Below, piece after piece: positions 37,739 to 47,017 of a DNA stretch of 64,000 bases. The position numbers and the translations under genes were made by a program. Each line of letters begins with the position of its first letter. Positions within the stretch are counted from its first letter, which is position 1. Under the pieces are notes generated by a model. That model ran no database searches and was not told the origin of the DNA. It saw only the letters and a list, made by a program, of their open reading frames with translations. Source of the stretch: Trichococcus collinsii (GTDB lineage Bacteria; Bacillota; Bacilli; Lactobacillales; Aerococcaceae); contig NZ_FNQH01000002.1 in the NCBI RefSeq assembly GCF_900107505.1, positions 124,001 through 188,000 on the forward strand, read 5' to 3'.

Positions 37739-38594
37739 TATGTAAATTCTCCTTTCTTAATTGGCCGATTAGTCCCTTTTTCGGTGCAAAAATAAATGCC
37801 ACAATGAAAAATGTAGCTGCTGCCATGACAATCGTCGCCCCAGACGGCAGATTGTAACTGTAGCTGAAGTAAAGCCCTACGATAGAACTGAGGGTTCCAA
37901 ATACTGTCGAGAGGCCAATCATAACAATCAATTTATCGGTCAATTGGTAGGCTGTCGCTGCCGGTGTGATCAGCATTGCTATTACCAAAATCGTACCGAC
38001 TGTTTGTAGCGAAGTCACCGCAACTAGTGTCAGCAAAAACATTAACCCATAATTGATTGCACTGATGTTCCAACCATATGATTTTGCAATCGTCGGCGCA
38101 AAGGAAGTCAGTTTGAGTTGTTTATAGAATAGCGGCACTGAGATCAATACGATAACAAGCACGGCTGCTGTCAAAAACATGTCCGAATCCCGAACTGCCA
38201 GCACATTCCCGAAGAGGATATGATACAAATCAGTGGAGCTTCTGGCGAAGGAAATCAAGATGATCCCTAGAGCAAAAAATGCGCTGAAGACGATTCCGAT
38301 TGCCGTATCGTTTTTTAAACGACTGTGTTTCGTGACAAAACCAATGAGAGCGGCCGACGCCATCCCAAAAACCGTGGCTCCGATGATATAGCTGCTCCCC
38401 AGCATATAAGAAATCGCCACCCCCGGTAATACTGCGTGCGAGATGGCATCCCCCATTAAAGACATTCCTCGTAAGATGATGAAGGAACCGATTATTCCAG
38501 CAGATATACCGACCATAACGGAAGTGATCAAAGCGTTCTGCAGGAATTGGAAATCCAAGAGTCCTTGAATAAAATCATTTAACATTTGTTCCAC
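37728..38594 (-). CDS. Metal ABC transporter permease (Mn/Zn type)
   Basis: 288 residues, about 8 membrane segments, ABC-3 family. IGSFIILRGMSLMGDAISHAVLPGVAI (given as landmarks: G-M-S-L-M-G-D-A-I-S-H-A-V-L-P-G near residue 45) is the family hallmark. It overlaps the ATPase gene by 20 bases and the binding-protein gene by 11, so the three are tightly coupled. Confidence 0.93.
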   Translation of the reverse strand: MEQMLNDFIQGLLDFQFLQNALITSVMVGISAGIIGSFIILRGMSLMGDAISHAVLPGVAISYMLGSSYIIGATVFGMASAALIGFVTKHSRLKNDTAIGIVFSAFFALGIILISFARSSTDLYHILFGNVLAVRDSDMFLTAAVLVIVLISVPLFYKQLKLTSFAPTIAKSYGWNISAINYGLMFLLTLVAVTSLQTVGTILVIAMLITPAATAYQLTDKLIVMIGLSTVFGTLSSIVGLYFSYSYNLPSGATIVMAAATFFIVAFIFAPKKGLIGQLRKENLHNEK

Positions 38595-39324
38595 CCCCCA
38601 GACTGATCATTTCGGAAATTGCTTCCCCATAAGCCCTTCTCATATTGTTCGCAGTAAATACCTCAGATACCGTACCAAAGGCAACCACTTCTTTATTGAT
38701 CAGGACAATATCATCAAAATAAGTCTGTACTTTATGCAAATCATGATGGACGATCACGATTGATTTGCCTTCATCGCGGAGTTGTTTCAACAGCTCAATG
38801 ATGATTTTCTCGCTGGTAGCATCAATCCCGGCAAAAGGTTCGTCAAGCAGCAACCATTCAGCTTCCTGTGCCAACGCTCGCGCAATGAAAACACGTTGCA
38901 GCTGTCCACCGGATAATTCACTGATGTGTCGATCTTTAAAGGTTGCCATTCCGACTTTTTCTAAAGCCTTCAATGCCAAATCCTTCTCTTTTTGCTTCGG
39001 CCTCTGGAAAAAGCCTAAATTTGCATAGGTGCCAAAAAGTACGGTTCCGAAAACATCTATGGGAAATGAGAGATCGATTTCTTGTCTCTGTTCGACATAG
39101 GCTATCTTGTTTATCATTTCCTTCAGCGGTTTGCCGTAAAGACTTACTGCTCCAGTATTTAACGGTGTCAAGCCCATGATCCCTTTCAATAAGCTTGATT
39201 TCCCGGCTCCATTTGGTCCGATGATCCCTGTTAATTTGTTCGACTCAAACGCAAGCGTTGCATTTTTGATTGCAGACTGACCTTGATAGGCTATATTCAT
39301 ATTCTGGATTTTTAAATTTTCCAT
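38575..39324 (-). CDS. Metal ABC transporter ATP-binding protein (Mn/Zn type)
   Basis: About 249 residues. Walker A GPNGAGKSSLLKGI, Q-loop YVEQRQEIDLSFP, signature LSGGQLQRVFIARAL, Walker B WLLLDEPFAGID and the switch histidine in VIVHHDLHKV are all present. YVEQR...DLSFP is typical of Mn/Zn systems. I start at the ATG at 39324; the frame is open for seven more codons. First gene of the operon, downstream of a DtxR-type operator. Confidence 0.93.
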   Translation of the reverse strand: MENLKIQNMNIAYQGQSAIKNATLAFESNKLTGIIGPNGAGKSSLLKGIMGLTPLNTGAVSLYGKPLKEMINKIAYVEQRQEIDLSFPIDVFGTVLFGTYANLGFFQRPKQKEKDLALKALEKVGMATFKDRHISELSGGQLQRVFIARALAQEAEWLLLDEPFAGIDATSEKIIIELLKQLRDEGKSIVIVHHDLHKVQTYFDDIVLINKEVVAFGTVSEVFTANNMRRAYGEAISEMISLGGGTNVK

Positions 39325-39384
39325 TATGTGTCGTCCCTTTCTCATTCTTATTTTCTGGCCTCTGAATTTGTGTTGAGCGACCCG

Positions 39385-39427
39385 TAATACCTAAGGCTAA
39401 TTTAAACATATTATTAGGCTCGCCTAA
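39385..39427 (-). promoter_or_regulatory. DtxR/MntR-type metalloregulator operator
   Basis: TTAGGCGAGCCTAA at 39427-39414 (minus strand) is a perfect 6+6 palindrome of the TTAGG/CCTAA class bound by MntR, SloR, EfaR and other DtxR-family repressors. It runs into TAATAAT, a likely -10. A second, imperfect site TTAGCCTTAGGTATTA is at 39400-39385. Repression by Mn2+-loaded repressor is inferred. Confidence 0.78.
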
Positions 39428-39517
39428 CTTTTTGTTTAAGTTTAACTTATTTAATCCAAGTAAGCAAGTGTTTTGTATTTTTCGCATACTTTTTCTGTAG
39501 CTATTTTATATAAATGC

Positions 39518-39588
39518 AAAAAAATCACCTTTTTATGTCAGGTATATGAATCAAGTTCATTCATACAACAACTTAAAAAGATGATTTG
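39518..39588 (-). terminator. Terminator of the coaA-guaA transcript
   Basis: Minus-strand arms AAATCATCTTTTTAA and ATAAAAAGGTGATTT with a long loop, ending in seven T residues. Confidence 0.75.
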
Positions 39589-39648
39589 TGTTTTATTGCA
39601 CCATACAGCCCGTTAAAATAATACTTGCAGGCTTCTATATGTGAAAGA

Positions 39649-41202
39649 TTACTCCCACTCGATGGTCGATGGTGGCTTGCTCGTAATATCGTACACTATG
39701 CGGTTGACGTGCTTCACTTCATTTACGATGCGTCGGGAAATCTTGTCCAACACTTCGTAAGGGATGCGTGCCCAGTCGGACGTCATGCCATCGATCGATG
39801 TCACGGCGCGGATACCGATTGTGTAATCATACGTACGGCCGTCGCCCATTACGCCTACGCTGCGGAATCCTGGCAGGACTGTAAAGTATTGCCATACATC
39901 GCGGTCCAAACCAGCATTCGCGATTTCTTCGCGCAAGATGTAGTCTGATTCGCGGACGATCTCCAATTTTTCTTCGGTGATTTCGCCGATGACGCGGATA
40001 CCCAAACCAGGGCCTGGGAAAGGTTGACGCCAAACGATGCTGTCAGGCATGCCAAGTTGTGTTCCCAATTCGCGGACTTCATCTTTGAACAATGTGTTCA
40101 ATGGTTCGATCAACTTGAATTGCATATCTTCAGGCAGTCCGCCTACGTTGTGGTGAGATTTGATTGTTTGGGCAGTCTCTGTTCCACTTTCGATTACGTC
40201 TGTATAGAGCGTTCCTTGCGCCAAGAAGTCGATGCCTTGCAATTTCGTAGCTTCATCGTCGAATACGTAAACGAATTCGTTACCAATGATTTTACGTTTT
40301 TGTTCCGGATCGCTGACGCCTGCCAGTTTGTCCATGAAACGTTTTTTCGCATCAACGCGGACAATGTTCAAGCCAAATTTACCTACAAGGCTTTCCATAA
40401 CTTGATCGCCTTCGCCTTTGCGCAAAAGGCCGTGGTCAACAAAGATACAAGTCAATTGAGAGCCGATTGCTTTATGCAGCAATACGCCGACTACGCTTGA
40501 ATCAACCCCACCGGATAGTCCCAACAAGACTTTTTTGTCGCCGACAGTTTCTCTGATTTTTTTTGTTTCGATTTCGATAAAGTTGGCGATCGACCAGTTT
40601 CCTGAACAGTCGCAGACTTCGAAGGCGAAGTTCTTCAGCATTTCGTTTCCGTGTACAGAGTGCTGTACTTCCGGGTGGAACTGGACGCCGTAGAATTTTT
40701 CTGCTGTATTGGCAAAGGCTGCAACAGGACAGTTGTCGTTTGTGGCAGTCACTTTGAAGCCAGCAGGAATTTCAGTGATTTTATCACCATGGCTCATCCA
40801 GACAGTCTCGATGTCAGAAAGGCCTTTGAACATTGGCGTATCCAAATCAAGGATTTCGATGTCGGAACGTCCGTATTCTCTTTCATCAGCAGGAATGACT
40901 TTTCCGCCGAAATGGTCGGTCATCAATTGCATGCCGTAGCAGATCCCCAGTACAGGGATGCCCAAAGCGAAAATGGCCGGATCAACTTTGAAAGCATCGT
41001 CTTCATAGACGCTGTTCGGGCCCCCGGAGAAAATGACCCCTTTGACGTTCCCCATCGCCTTGATATCTTCAGCAGTTGTGCGGTGTGAAACCAACTCTGA
41101 GAATACGCCGAATTCGCGGATGCGTCGTGTAATCAATTGGTTATATTGACTGCCGAAATCCAGTACGACGATTTTTTCCAACTCGGTAAATTGCTCTATC
41201 AT
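39649..41202 (-). CDS. guaA: GMP synthase (glutamine-hydrolysing)
   Basis: 517 residues. It makes GMP from XMP, glutamine and ATP. N-terminal class I amidotransferase with the nucleophile in [10 protein letters not shown] and His-x-Glu in FHPEVQHS; the PP-loop of the synthetase domain is [12 protein letters not shown] near 228; the C-terminal dimer domain ends PPSTIEWE, as in all GuaA. It lies 21 bases downstream of coaA. Confidence 0.98.
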   Translation of the reverse strand: MIEQFTELEKIVVLDFGSQYNQLITRRIREFGVFSELVSHRTTAEDIKAMGNVKGVIFSGGPNSVYEDDAFKVDPAIFALGIPVLGICYGMQLMTDHFGGKVIPADEREYGRSDIEILDLDTPMFKGLSDIETVWMSHGDKITEIPAGFKVTATNDNCPVAAFANTAEKFYGVQFHPEVQHSVHGNEMLKNFAFEVCDCSGNWSIANFIEIETKKIRETVGDKKVLLGLSGGVDSSVVGVLLHKAIGSQLTCIFVDHGLLRKGEGDQVMESLVGKFGLNIVRVDAKKRFMDKLAGVSDPEQKRKIIGNEFVYVFDDEATKLQGIDFLAQGTLYTDVIESGTETAQTIKSHHNVGGLPEDMQFKLIEPLNTLFKDEVRELGTQLGMPDSIVWRQPFPGPGLGIRVIGEITEEKLEIVRESDYILREEIANAGLDRDVWQYFTVLPGFRSVGVMGDGRTYDYTIGIRAVTSIDGMTSDWARIPYEVLDKISRRIVNEVKHVNRIVYDITSKPPSTIEWE

Positions 41203-41223
41203 CTAATAATCTCTCCAATTTCT

Positions 41224-42147
41224 TTAATATTTTTTTATGTACAATTCATCAATAAAGTGATTCGTTGTTTTATGAATTACTAAATTTGCCCGTGTGATCG
41301 TGGGATAGATATACTCCCGAAGGTTTTTCAGGTTAACCCTTTTCCAGACGCCTCTGGCCATCTCAATAGCGTCCTCACGTTTGCCGATTGCATAGTTGTA
41401 ATAATAGTTATCCGGTTGATCGATTGCCAAGTCCATCAGCATTTCGAAACGTTCGATGTACCATTTTTCGATCATCTCTTCCTCGGCATCCACATAGATG
41501 GAAAAGTCAAAGAAGTCGCTGACGTAAATCTGTTGATTGCTCGGCAACTGGAGCACATTGATCCCTTCCACGATCAGGATATCCGGATGATTCACTTCCT
41601 CATAATCGCCAGGGACAATATCATAGATGCGGTGGGAATAGACAGGAAACCGGACATTCGGCTTGCCTGTCTTCACATCCAACAGGAATTGCACCAAATT
41701 TTCCATATCGTAACTTTCCGGGAATCCTTTACGATCCATGATGTTGCGTTCCCTCAATATCCGGTTCGGGTACAGGAAACCATCTGTTGTCATCAATTCG
41801 ACAGCTTTTGTCGGATAAGCCCGCTTCAAAAGGTTCTGCAGGACACGTGCTGTCGTACTTTTACCGACTGCGACACTACCCGTTACGCCAATGATTAGTG
41901 GAGACGGTTCATAGGATCTGCCAAGAAATCTGCTTTTATCCCGCTGAAGATTCCGGTACTGCTGCAAGTAAATATCGAACATATGCACCAACGGCACATA
42001 GACATCCTTAACATCTTCCAATGAAAGCCTATCATTCAATGATGTCAATTCCTTCAGTTCCTCTTCCGTGATTGTCGGAATGGAATCTTGATGAAAAGTT
42101 TGCCATTCTTCACGATGGATTTCGTAGTAGTTTCTATCTTCTATCAT
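41224..42147 (-). CDS. coaA: Pantothenate kinase, type I
   Basis: 307 residues, normal length for the prokaryotic CoaA. First and regulated step of coenzyme A synthesis. P-loop GVTGSVAVGKSTTARVL near residue 90, then TTDGFLYPN and the PVYSHRIYDIVPG segment. First gene of the coaA-guaA pair. Confidence 0.97.
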   Translation of the reverse strand: MIEDRNYYEIHREEWQTFHQDSIPTITEEELKELTSLNDRLSLEDVKDVYVPLVHMFDIYLQQYRNLQRDKSRFLGRSYEPSPLIIGVTGSVAVGKSTTARVLQNLLKRAYPTKAVELMTTDGFLYPNRILRERNIMDRKGFPESYDMENLVQFLLDVKTGKPNVRFPVYSHRIYDIVPGDYEEVNHPDILIVEGINVLQLPSNQQIYVSDFFDFSIYVDAEEEMIEKWYIERFEMLMDLAIDQPDNYYYNYAIGKREDAIEMARGVWKRVNLKNLREYIYPTITRANLVIHKTTNHFIDELYIKKY

Positions 42148-42542
42148 AGCTTTTCCCTTCTGGAAATAATCAAACTTTTGGTAATTGTATCACACTTTTC
42201 TGAAAATTTAACCCCATCAAATACGAACATTTAATTTTAATCGAAACCTAATCTTTGCTTTCTGCGGTAGGATAGCTTTTTAAGTTTCCGTAAAATCCCA
42301 AAGATTTGATTTACTTTGCATTTTTGCTCCGATACAATGAAAATGATGAAAGAAAATAGCAAAAAATATGTGCCGAATTTGTCGGAATTCCATTTCAGAA
42401 AGAATTTCAAAAATTAGCCACTTCGGCGAAATCATGCCGATTTGCAATATCCATGTACAGCAAGCATAATAGAAGACGCATAAGAATCAGCGGCAATAAG
42501 ACTTTCCCCGCTTAATTCAGAACCAGTAAAGGACGATCCTAC
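42148..42542. other. Divergent promoter region between coaA and mvk
   Basis: AT-rich, about 400 bases. On the plus strand TTTACT (42310-42315), 17 bases and TACAAT (42333-42338) form a likely mvk promoter, leaving a leader near 200 bases. I see no recognised RNA element in that leader. Confidence 0.5.
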
Positions 42543-43496
42543 ATGATAAAAACACGCTGCTCCACAGGTAAGTCGCACGGCAAAATCATCTTGATGGGTG
42601 AACACGCCGTCGTCCACGGGGAGCCATCCATTGCGCTGCCCTTCCCGGCAGTCGAAATGACCGCGACCGTATGCGAGTCGGAAGGTCCCTTGACAATTGA
42701 TTGTTCCTATTATAACGGCATCGCTGCAGAAATGCCTGAAATCCTGGAAAGCATGCGGACAGCCATCCAATCGGCATTGGCCGAACTGCAGGTTTCGGAC
42801 GAAAACCTAGCGATTTCGCTCGCGAGCACCATCCCGGCTGAAAGAGGCATGGGTTCCAGCGCTGCCGTTTCGGTGGCCTTGACCCGCGCCCTTTTCGCCT
42901 ACTTCGATAAGCCGTTGGACCAAGCGACCTTGCTCAGGCTCGTCAACATATCCGAGATGGTCGCACACGGAAACCCAAGCGGTCTGGATGCCGCCACGGC
43001 AAGCGGTGAGGCCCCGCTATTTTACATCAAAGGCCAGCCATTCGAAGCTTTTCCTTTGAACCTGAAGGCTTATATGATTGTCGGGGATACCGGCGTGACT
43101 GGCCAAACAAAGGAAGCAGTAGCCAGCATTGCCACAAAACTGAACGGAAAAAATCCGCAACCGTACCGAGACGCCATCACCCGTTTGGGAAGTTTTGCTC
43201 AAACGGCGAAGTCCGCGCTTGAGGCTAACGACCCGCAACAATTGGGGCTACTGATGAACCGGGCCCATGAAGTGTTGTCATTTCTGGAAGTATCCAGCCC
43301 CGATTTGGACAGGCTCATATCAGCGGCCCGATCTGCAGGAGCGCTGGGCGCCAAATTGACGGGCGGCGGACGCGGCGGTTGCATGATCGCATTGGCCGCT
43401 ACCCGATCCGAAGCGGAAAAAGTGGAAGAAGCTATACGCCAGGCCGGGGCAATCCGGACTTGGATCTACCTAATGGGAGGAACTGAAGATGTCTAA
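42543..43496 (+). CDS. mvk: Mevalonate kinase
   Basis: 317 residues of the GHMP kinase family; phosphorylates mevalonate. N-terminal GKIILMGEHAVVHGEPSIAL, ATP loop PAERGMGSSAAVSVALTRAL near 100, and C-terminal KLTGGGRGGCMIAL are all diagnostic. AAAGGA precedes the ATG. First gene of the four-gene operon mvk-mvaD-pmk-fni that makes the isoprenoid precursors IPP and DMAPP. It overlaps mvaD by 8 bases. Confidence 0.96.
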   Translation: MIKTRCSTGKSHGKIILMGEHAVVHGEPSIALPFPAVEMTATVCESEGPLTIDCSYYNGIAAEMPEILESMRTAIQSALAELQVSDENLAISLASTIPAERGMGSSAAVSVALTRALFAYFDKPLDQATLLRLVNISEMVAHGNPSGLDAATASGEAPLFYIKGQPFEAFPLNLKAYMIVGDTGVTGQTKEAVASIATKLNGKNPQPYRDAITRLGSFAQTAKSALEANDPQQLGLLMNRAHEVLSFLEVSSPDLDRLISAARSAGALGAKLTGGGRGGCMIALAATRSEAEKVEEAIRQAGAIRTWIYLMGGTEDV

Positions 43497-44496
43497 GAAA
43501 GCTTATGTCCGAGCGCATACCAACATCGCGCTGATCAAATATTGGGGGAAGCGGGACGAAACCGACTTTCTTCCTATGAACAGCAGCCTTTCCATGACCT
43601 TGGATAAACTCTATACGGATACGATGGTCGTCTTCGATGAAGCCCTCCCGCAAGATTCCTTCTATCTGAACGGCGAGAAGCAAGGCGAAAAAGAGACACA
43701 AAAAATCTCCAAATTTCTTAATCTGTTCCGTGAAGAAAAAAACACAGCCATACGTGCGCGCGTTGAAAGCATCAATCACGTCCCTACCGCAGCCGGTTTG
43801 GCATCATCAGCCTCTGCCTTCGCTGCTTTGGCAGGAGCTGCCAATTTGGCTTTGGGTCTTGATTTGGATCCGCAGCGATTGTCGACCTTTGCAAGACGCG
43901 GCAGTGGCAGTGCAACGCGCAGTATCTACGGCGGTTTTGTGGAATGGGATATGGGGACTTGTTCCGACGATTCCTTCGCAGTACCGGTCGACGATGCCGG
44001 CTGGGATATTGGTATGGTCATTGTGGCTGTCAACCAGAAAGCAAAGGAAGTCTCCAGCCGCATCGGCATGAAACGCACGGTCGAGACTTCACCCTTCTAT
44101 CCAGCTTGGGTGGAATCGGCGAAAAGAGATATTCTGGACATCAAAGCAGCCATCGCTGCGAAAGATTTCATCCGCTTGGGCGAAATCACCGAAGCTAACG
44201 GCATGAAGATGCACGGAACCATGTTGGGTGCAGAACCGCCTTTTTCCTATTGGGAACCGGACAGCATTGTCGCTATCAAGATCGCACAGGCTTTGCGCAA
44301 ACAAGGCATCGCTTGCTATGTCACGATGGATGCCGGTCCTAATGTCAAAGTGCTGTGCCGACTTTCGCAAGCCGAAACGATAAAACAAGCGTTGTTGGAA
44401 CATTTCACAGAAGATAAATTGATCATCACCAAGCCCGGAAAAGGAATCCGGGAATTGACTCCAGCTGAACGCGCTGTCTACAGTTGGAACGACTAA
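43489..44496 (+). CDS. mvaD: Diphosphomevalonate decarboxylase
   Basis: 335 residues, GHMP family. Makes isopentenyl diphosphate. N-terminal AHTNIALIKYWGKRDE, the TAAGLASSASAFAALA phosphate loop near 100, GSGSATRSIYGGFVEW near 140 and the catalytic Asp in VTMDAGPNVKVL near 280 mark it clearly. GGAGG upstream of the start lies inside the end of mvk. Confidence 0.97.
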   Translation: MSKKAYVRAHTNIALIKYWGKRDETDFLPMNSSLSMTLDKLYTDTMVVFDEALPQDSFYLNGEKQGEKETQKISKFLNLFREEKNTAIRARVESINHVPTAAGLASSASAFAALAGAANLALGLDLDPQRLSTFARRGSGSATRSIYGGFVEWDMGTCSDDSFAVPVDDAGWDIGMVIVAVNQKAKEVSSRIGMKRTVETSPFYPAWVESAKRDILDIKAAIAAKDFIRLGEITEANGMKMHGTMLGAEPPFSYWEPDSIVAIKIAQALRKQGIACYVTMDAGPNVKVLCRLSQAETIKQALLEHFTEDKLIITKPGKGIRELTPAERAVYSWND

Positions 44497-44519
44497 CAGG
44501 AACAGAGAGGGTTGAATTC

Positions 44520-45635
44520 ATGACTGTAACAGAAGCAAGTGCTCCGGGTAAATTGTTCATTGCCGGAGAATATGCGGTAGTGACGCCTGGCCACCCATCG
44601 ATTTTGGTCGCCTTGGATCAGTTCATTACGGTATCTTTGGAAGAAGCCGATACGACCGGGACAATCCGTTCGGCGCAGTATGGCGGCTTGCCGATACCTT
44701 GGACCCGCGAAGAGGATCAGTTAGTCATTGACCAGCGCGAAAATCCTTTCCTCTACATTACCGAGGCGGTCAAGGTGACGGAACGCTACATCAAAGAATC
44801 CGGTATTCCGTTGTCCTATTTCCATCTCTCCGTGAAGAGCGAGTTGGACAATGCCAGCGGGAAAAAATACGGGCTGGGATCGAGCGGCGCGGTGACGGTC
44901 GCGACGATCAAAGCATTGCTGAAATTTTATGCGATCGATCCGGATTTTGAGTTGGTCTACAAACTGGCCGCATTGGCGCATTTGTCCGTCAAAAGCAACG
45001 GTTCCTTCGGCGACATTGCCGCAAGCACCTACGGAGGTTGGATCGCTTATGCCTGTTTTGACAGGGAATGGGTAATGAACAAGGCAGCCGAGCTGACGCT
45101 CACCGAATTGTTGGAATCAGCTTGGCCGAAATTGATGATCCGACCATTGACACCCCCAGCCAATCTGCGGTTGGTTATCGGCTGGACCGGCTCGCCGGCT
45201 TCCACCACCCATCTTGTTGATCGCGTCAATGATGTCCGCGGCGGCATCGATGATTTTTACAAAACATTCCTGGAAGCCAGCAAAAAGTGCGTAAACGCTA
45301 TGATCGCCGCTTTCGAACAAGGCGATCTGCGGGCGATTCAGGCAGGCATCCGGGAGAACCGCTTGCTTTTGAAGCAATTGACTGCGCACACCGGTGTCGT
45401 CATTGAGACACCCCCATTGACGCAATTATGCGATTTGGCCGAGAAGAATCTGGGCGCAGCAAAATCATCCGGTGCCGGAGGTGGAGACTGCGGCATCGTC
45501 ATCATCGACAGACAATCGGGAATCATCCCCTTGATTTCGGAATGGGAAAAAGTCGGAATCATGAACTTGCCGCTGCATGTCTTTAGTTATGTTCGAAGTG
45601 CAGCAGCCATCGATTGGAAAGGAGCTTCCGAATGA
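44520..45635 (+). CDS. pmk: Phosphomevalonate kinase
   Basis: 371 residues, GHMP family, mvaK2 type. N-terminal APGKLFIAGEYAVVTPGHPS, GLGSSGAVTVATIKALLKFY near 120, GSFGDIAASTYGGWIAY near 160 and C-terminal KSSGAGGGDCGI. I use the ATG at 44520, with GAGAGG nine bases upstream. The stop overlaps the start of fni as ATGA. Confidence 0.96.
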   Translation: MTVTEASAPGKLFIAGEYAVVTPGHPSILVALDQFITVSLEEADTTGTIRSAQYGGLPIPWTREEDQLVIDQRENPFLYITEAVKVTERYIKESGIPLSYFHLSVKSELDNASGKKYGLGSSGAVTVATIKALLKFYAIDPDFELVYKLAALAHLSVKSNGSFGDIAASTYGGWIAYACFDREWVMNKAAELTLTELLESAWPKLMIRPLTPPANLRLVIGWTGSPASTTHLVDRVNDVRGGIDDFYKTFLEASKKCVNAMIAAFEQGDLRAIQAGIRENRLLLKQLTAHTGVVIETPPLTQLCDLAEKNLGAAKSSGAGGGDCGIVIIDRQSGIIPLISEWEKVGIMNLPLHVFSYVRSAAAIDWKGASE

Positions 45636-46705
45636 CGCTTGATTCAAACAGAAAAGACCAGCATGTCGATTTGGCGGAACAACAGTATGAGCCAAGTAAT
45701 CAGTCCGATTTCGGGAAGATGCGCTTTATTCATCACTCTTTGCCCAATCTGAAAGTTGCGGATATTTCGCTGCAGACGGAGATGGCAGGGATGAACCTAG
45801 CTGCGCCCTTCTACATCAACGGCATGACCGGCGGCAGCGAGCGGACCAAACAGATCAATGCCGATTTGGCGACAGTCGCCAAAATGACCGGCTTAGCGAT
45901 GGCTTCCGGTTCCGTCAGTGCGGCGTTGAAGGATCCCAGCGTGAGCGACAGCTTTTCGGTCATCCGCAAGGTGAACCCGAACGGACAGATATTCGCGAAT
46001 ATCGGTGCTCATCATTCGCTTGAGAATGCCAAACGCGCCGTGGATATCCTGGAAGCCGATGCTCTGCAGATCCACATCAACGCGCCGCAGGAAATGATCA
46101 TGCCGGAAGGCGACCGCGATTTCACGATGTGGCTGCGTCAGATTGAGGAGATCACCGCGCATGTCGGCGTCCCCGTCATCGTGAAGGAAGTCGGCTTCGG
46201 CATGAGCCGGGAAACGATCGGACAATTGATTGCTGTCGGTGTCCGGACGATCGACATCTCCGGCAAAGGCGGCACGAACTTTGCGGCGATCGAAAACGCA
46301 AGACGAACGGCAATAGCCTACGATGACCTGGAAAACTGGGGCCAATCGACTTTGATCTCGCTGCTGGAAGCTGATGTTCACCGCGGCAAAGCGGAGTTCC
46401 TCGCATCCGGCGGCATTAAAACGCCGTTGGACATCGTCAAAGCGCTGAGCTTGGGCGCAAAAGCTGTCGGACTTTCCGGCCAATTCCTGCATATGGTCCT
46501 GAGTGATGGACCGGAGCAGACTGCCGAAACGATCGAAGCCTGGAAGCAACAGATCAAGACGGTGATGGCGATGTTGGGCAAAACATCGGTTGCCGATCTG
46601 GATCGAACAGATCTTATCTTCCAACGGGACATCCTCGACTGGTGCGACATGCGCGGGATCGACTACCGTCAGTACGCCAATCGTTCAGTACAAAGTCGAA
46701 TATAA
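45632..46705 (+). CDS. fni: Type 2 isopentenyl-diphosphate delta-isomerase
   Basis: 357 residues, FMN- and NADPH-dependent, unrelated to the type 1 enzyme. N-terminal RKDQHVDLA, FYINGMTGGSERT near 70, the substrate motif HINAPQEMIMPEGDR near 150 and GGTNFAAIENAR near 215. I use the ATG at 45632, with GGAAAGGAGC upstream. Last gene of the mevalonate operon, so this window makes both IPP and DMAPP from mevalonate; the upstream synthase and reductase genes are not here. Confidence 0.97.
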   Translation: MTLDSNRKDQHVDLAEQQYEPSNQSDFGKMRFIHHSLPNLKVADISLQTEMAGMNLAAPFYINGMTGGSERTKQINADLATVAKMTGLAMASGSVSAALKDPSVSDSFSVIRKVNPNGQIFANIGAHHSLENAKRAVDILEADALQIHINAPQEMIMPEGDRDFTMWLRQIEEITAHVGVPVIVKEVGFGMSRETIGQLIAVGVRTIDISGKGGTNFAAIENARRTAIAYDDLENWGQSTLISLLEADVHRGKAEFLASGGIKTPLDIVKALSLGAKAVGLSGQFLHMVLSDGPEQTAETIEAWKQQIKTVMAMLGKTSVADLDRTDLIFQRDILDWCDMRGIDYRQYANRSVQSRI

Positions 46706-46709
46706 TATA

Positions 46710-46758
46710 AACGCGCCAGCGAACGGTAGAATGATACCGGCCGCTGGCGCGTTTTTTT
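46710..46758 (+). terminator. Terminator of the mevalonate operon
   Basis: Arms ACGCGCCAGCG and CGCTGGCGCGT around a long loop, followed by eight T residues. Confidence 0.92.
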
Positions 46759-46792
46759 TGGGGGTGTGTGTTGCAGGTTTGGGGTTACAGAT

Positions 46793-46925
46793 GAACAACC
46801 GACAAATTGGGCATGCGTCGGCTGTTCAGTGTGACACTTGATACGTTCAGTCAACACATTCGGTATGTGTCGGCTGTTCCCACCAACACGTGATCCGTTC
46901 AACCGACATATCGGGCTTTTGTTCC
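46793..46925. repeat. Palindromic repeat array, family 3 (three units)
   Basis: Unit 1 (46793-46827) has GAACAACCGAC and GTCGGCTGTTC. Unit 2 (46845-46878) has GTTCAGTCAACACAT and ATGTGTCGGCTGTTC. Unit 3 (about 46898-46925) has GTTCAACCGACATA with a shorter right arm. It lies between two convergent transcripts. Confidence 0.7.
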
Positions 46926-46965
46926 GCATCCGGTAACCTCAGCGACCTCCTAACTAGCGCCATGG

Positions 46966-47005
46966 CAAAAAAAAGAGGCCATCCGCAGTTGGATGAAGCC
47001 CCTCC
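46966..47005 (-). terminator. Terminator of the TrpX-like gene
   Basis: Minus-strand arms GAGGGGCTTCATCC and GGATGGCCTC followed by eight T residues. Confidence 0.88.
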
Positions 47006-47017
47006 CCTAAACAATTA

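Noticed and set aside
42339-42416. Short leaderless frame at the start of the mvk leader
   Set aside because: Begins ATGATG right at the predicted transcript start but has no ribosome-binding site and no conserved feature; too little to call.
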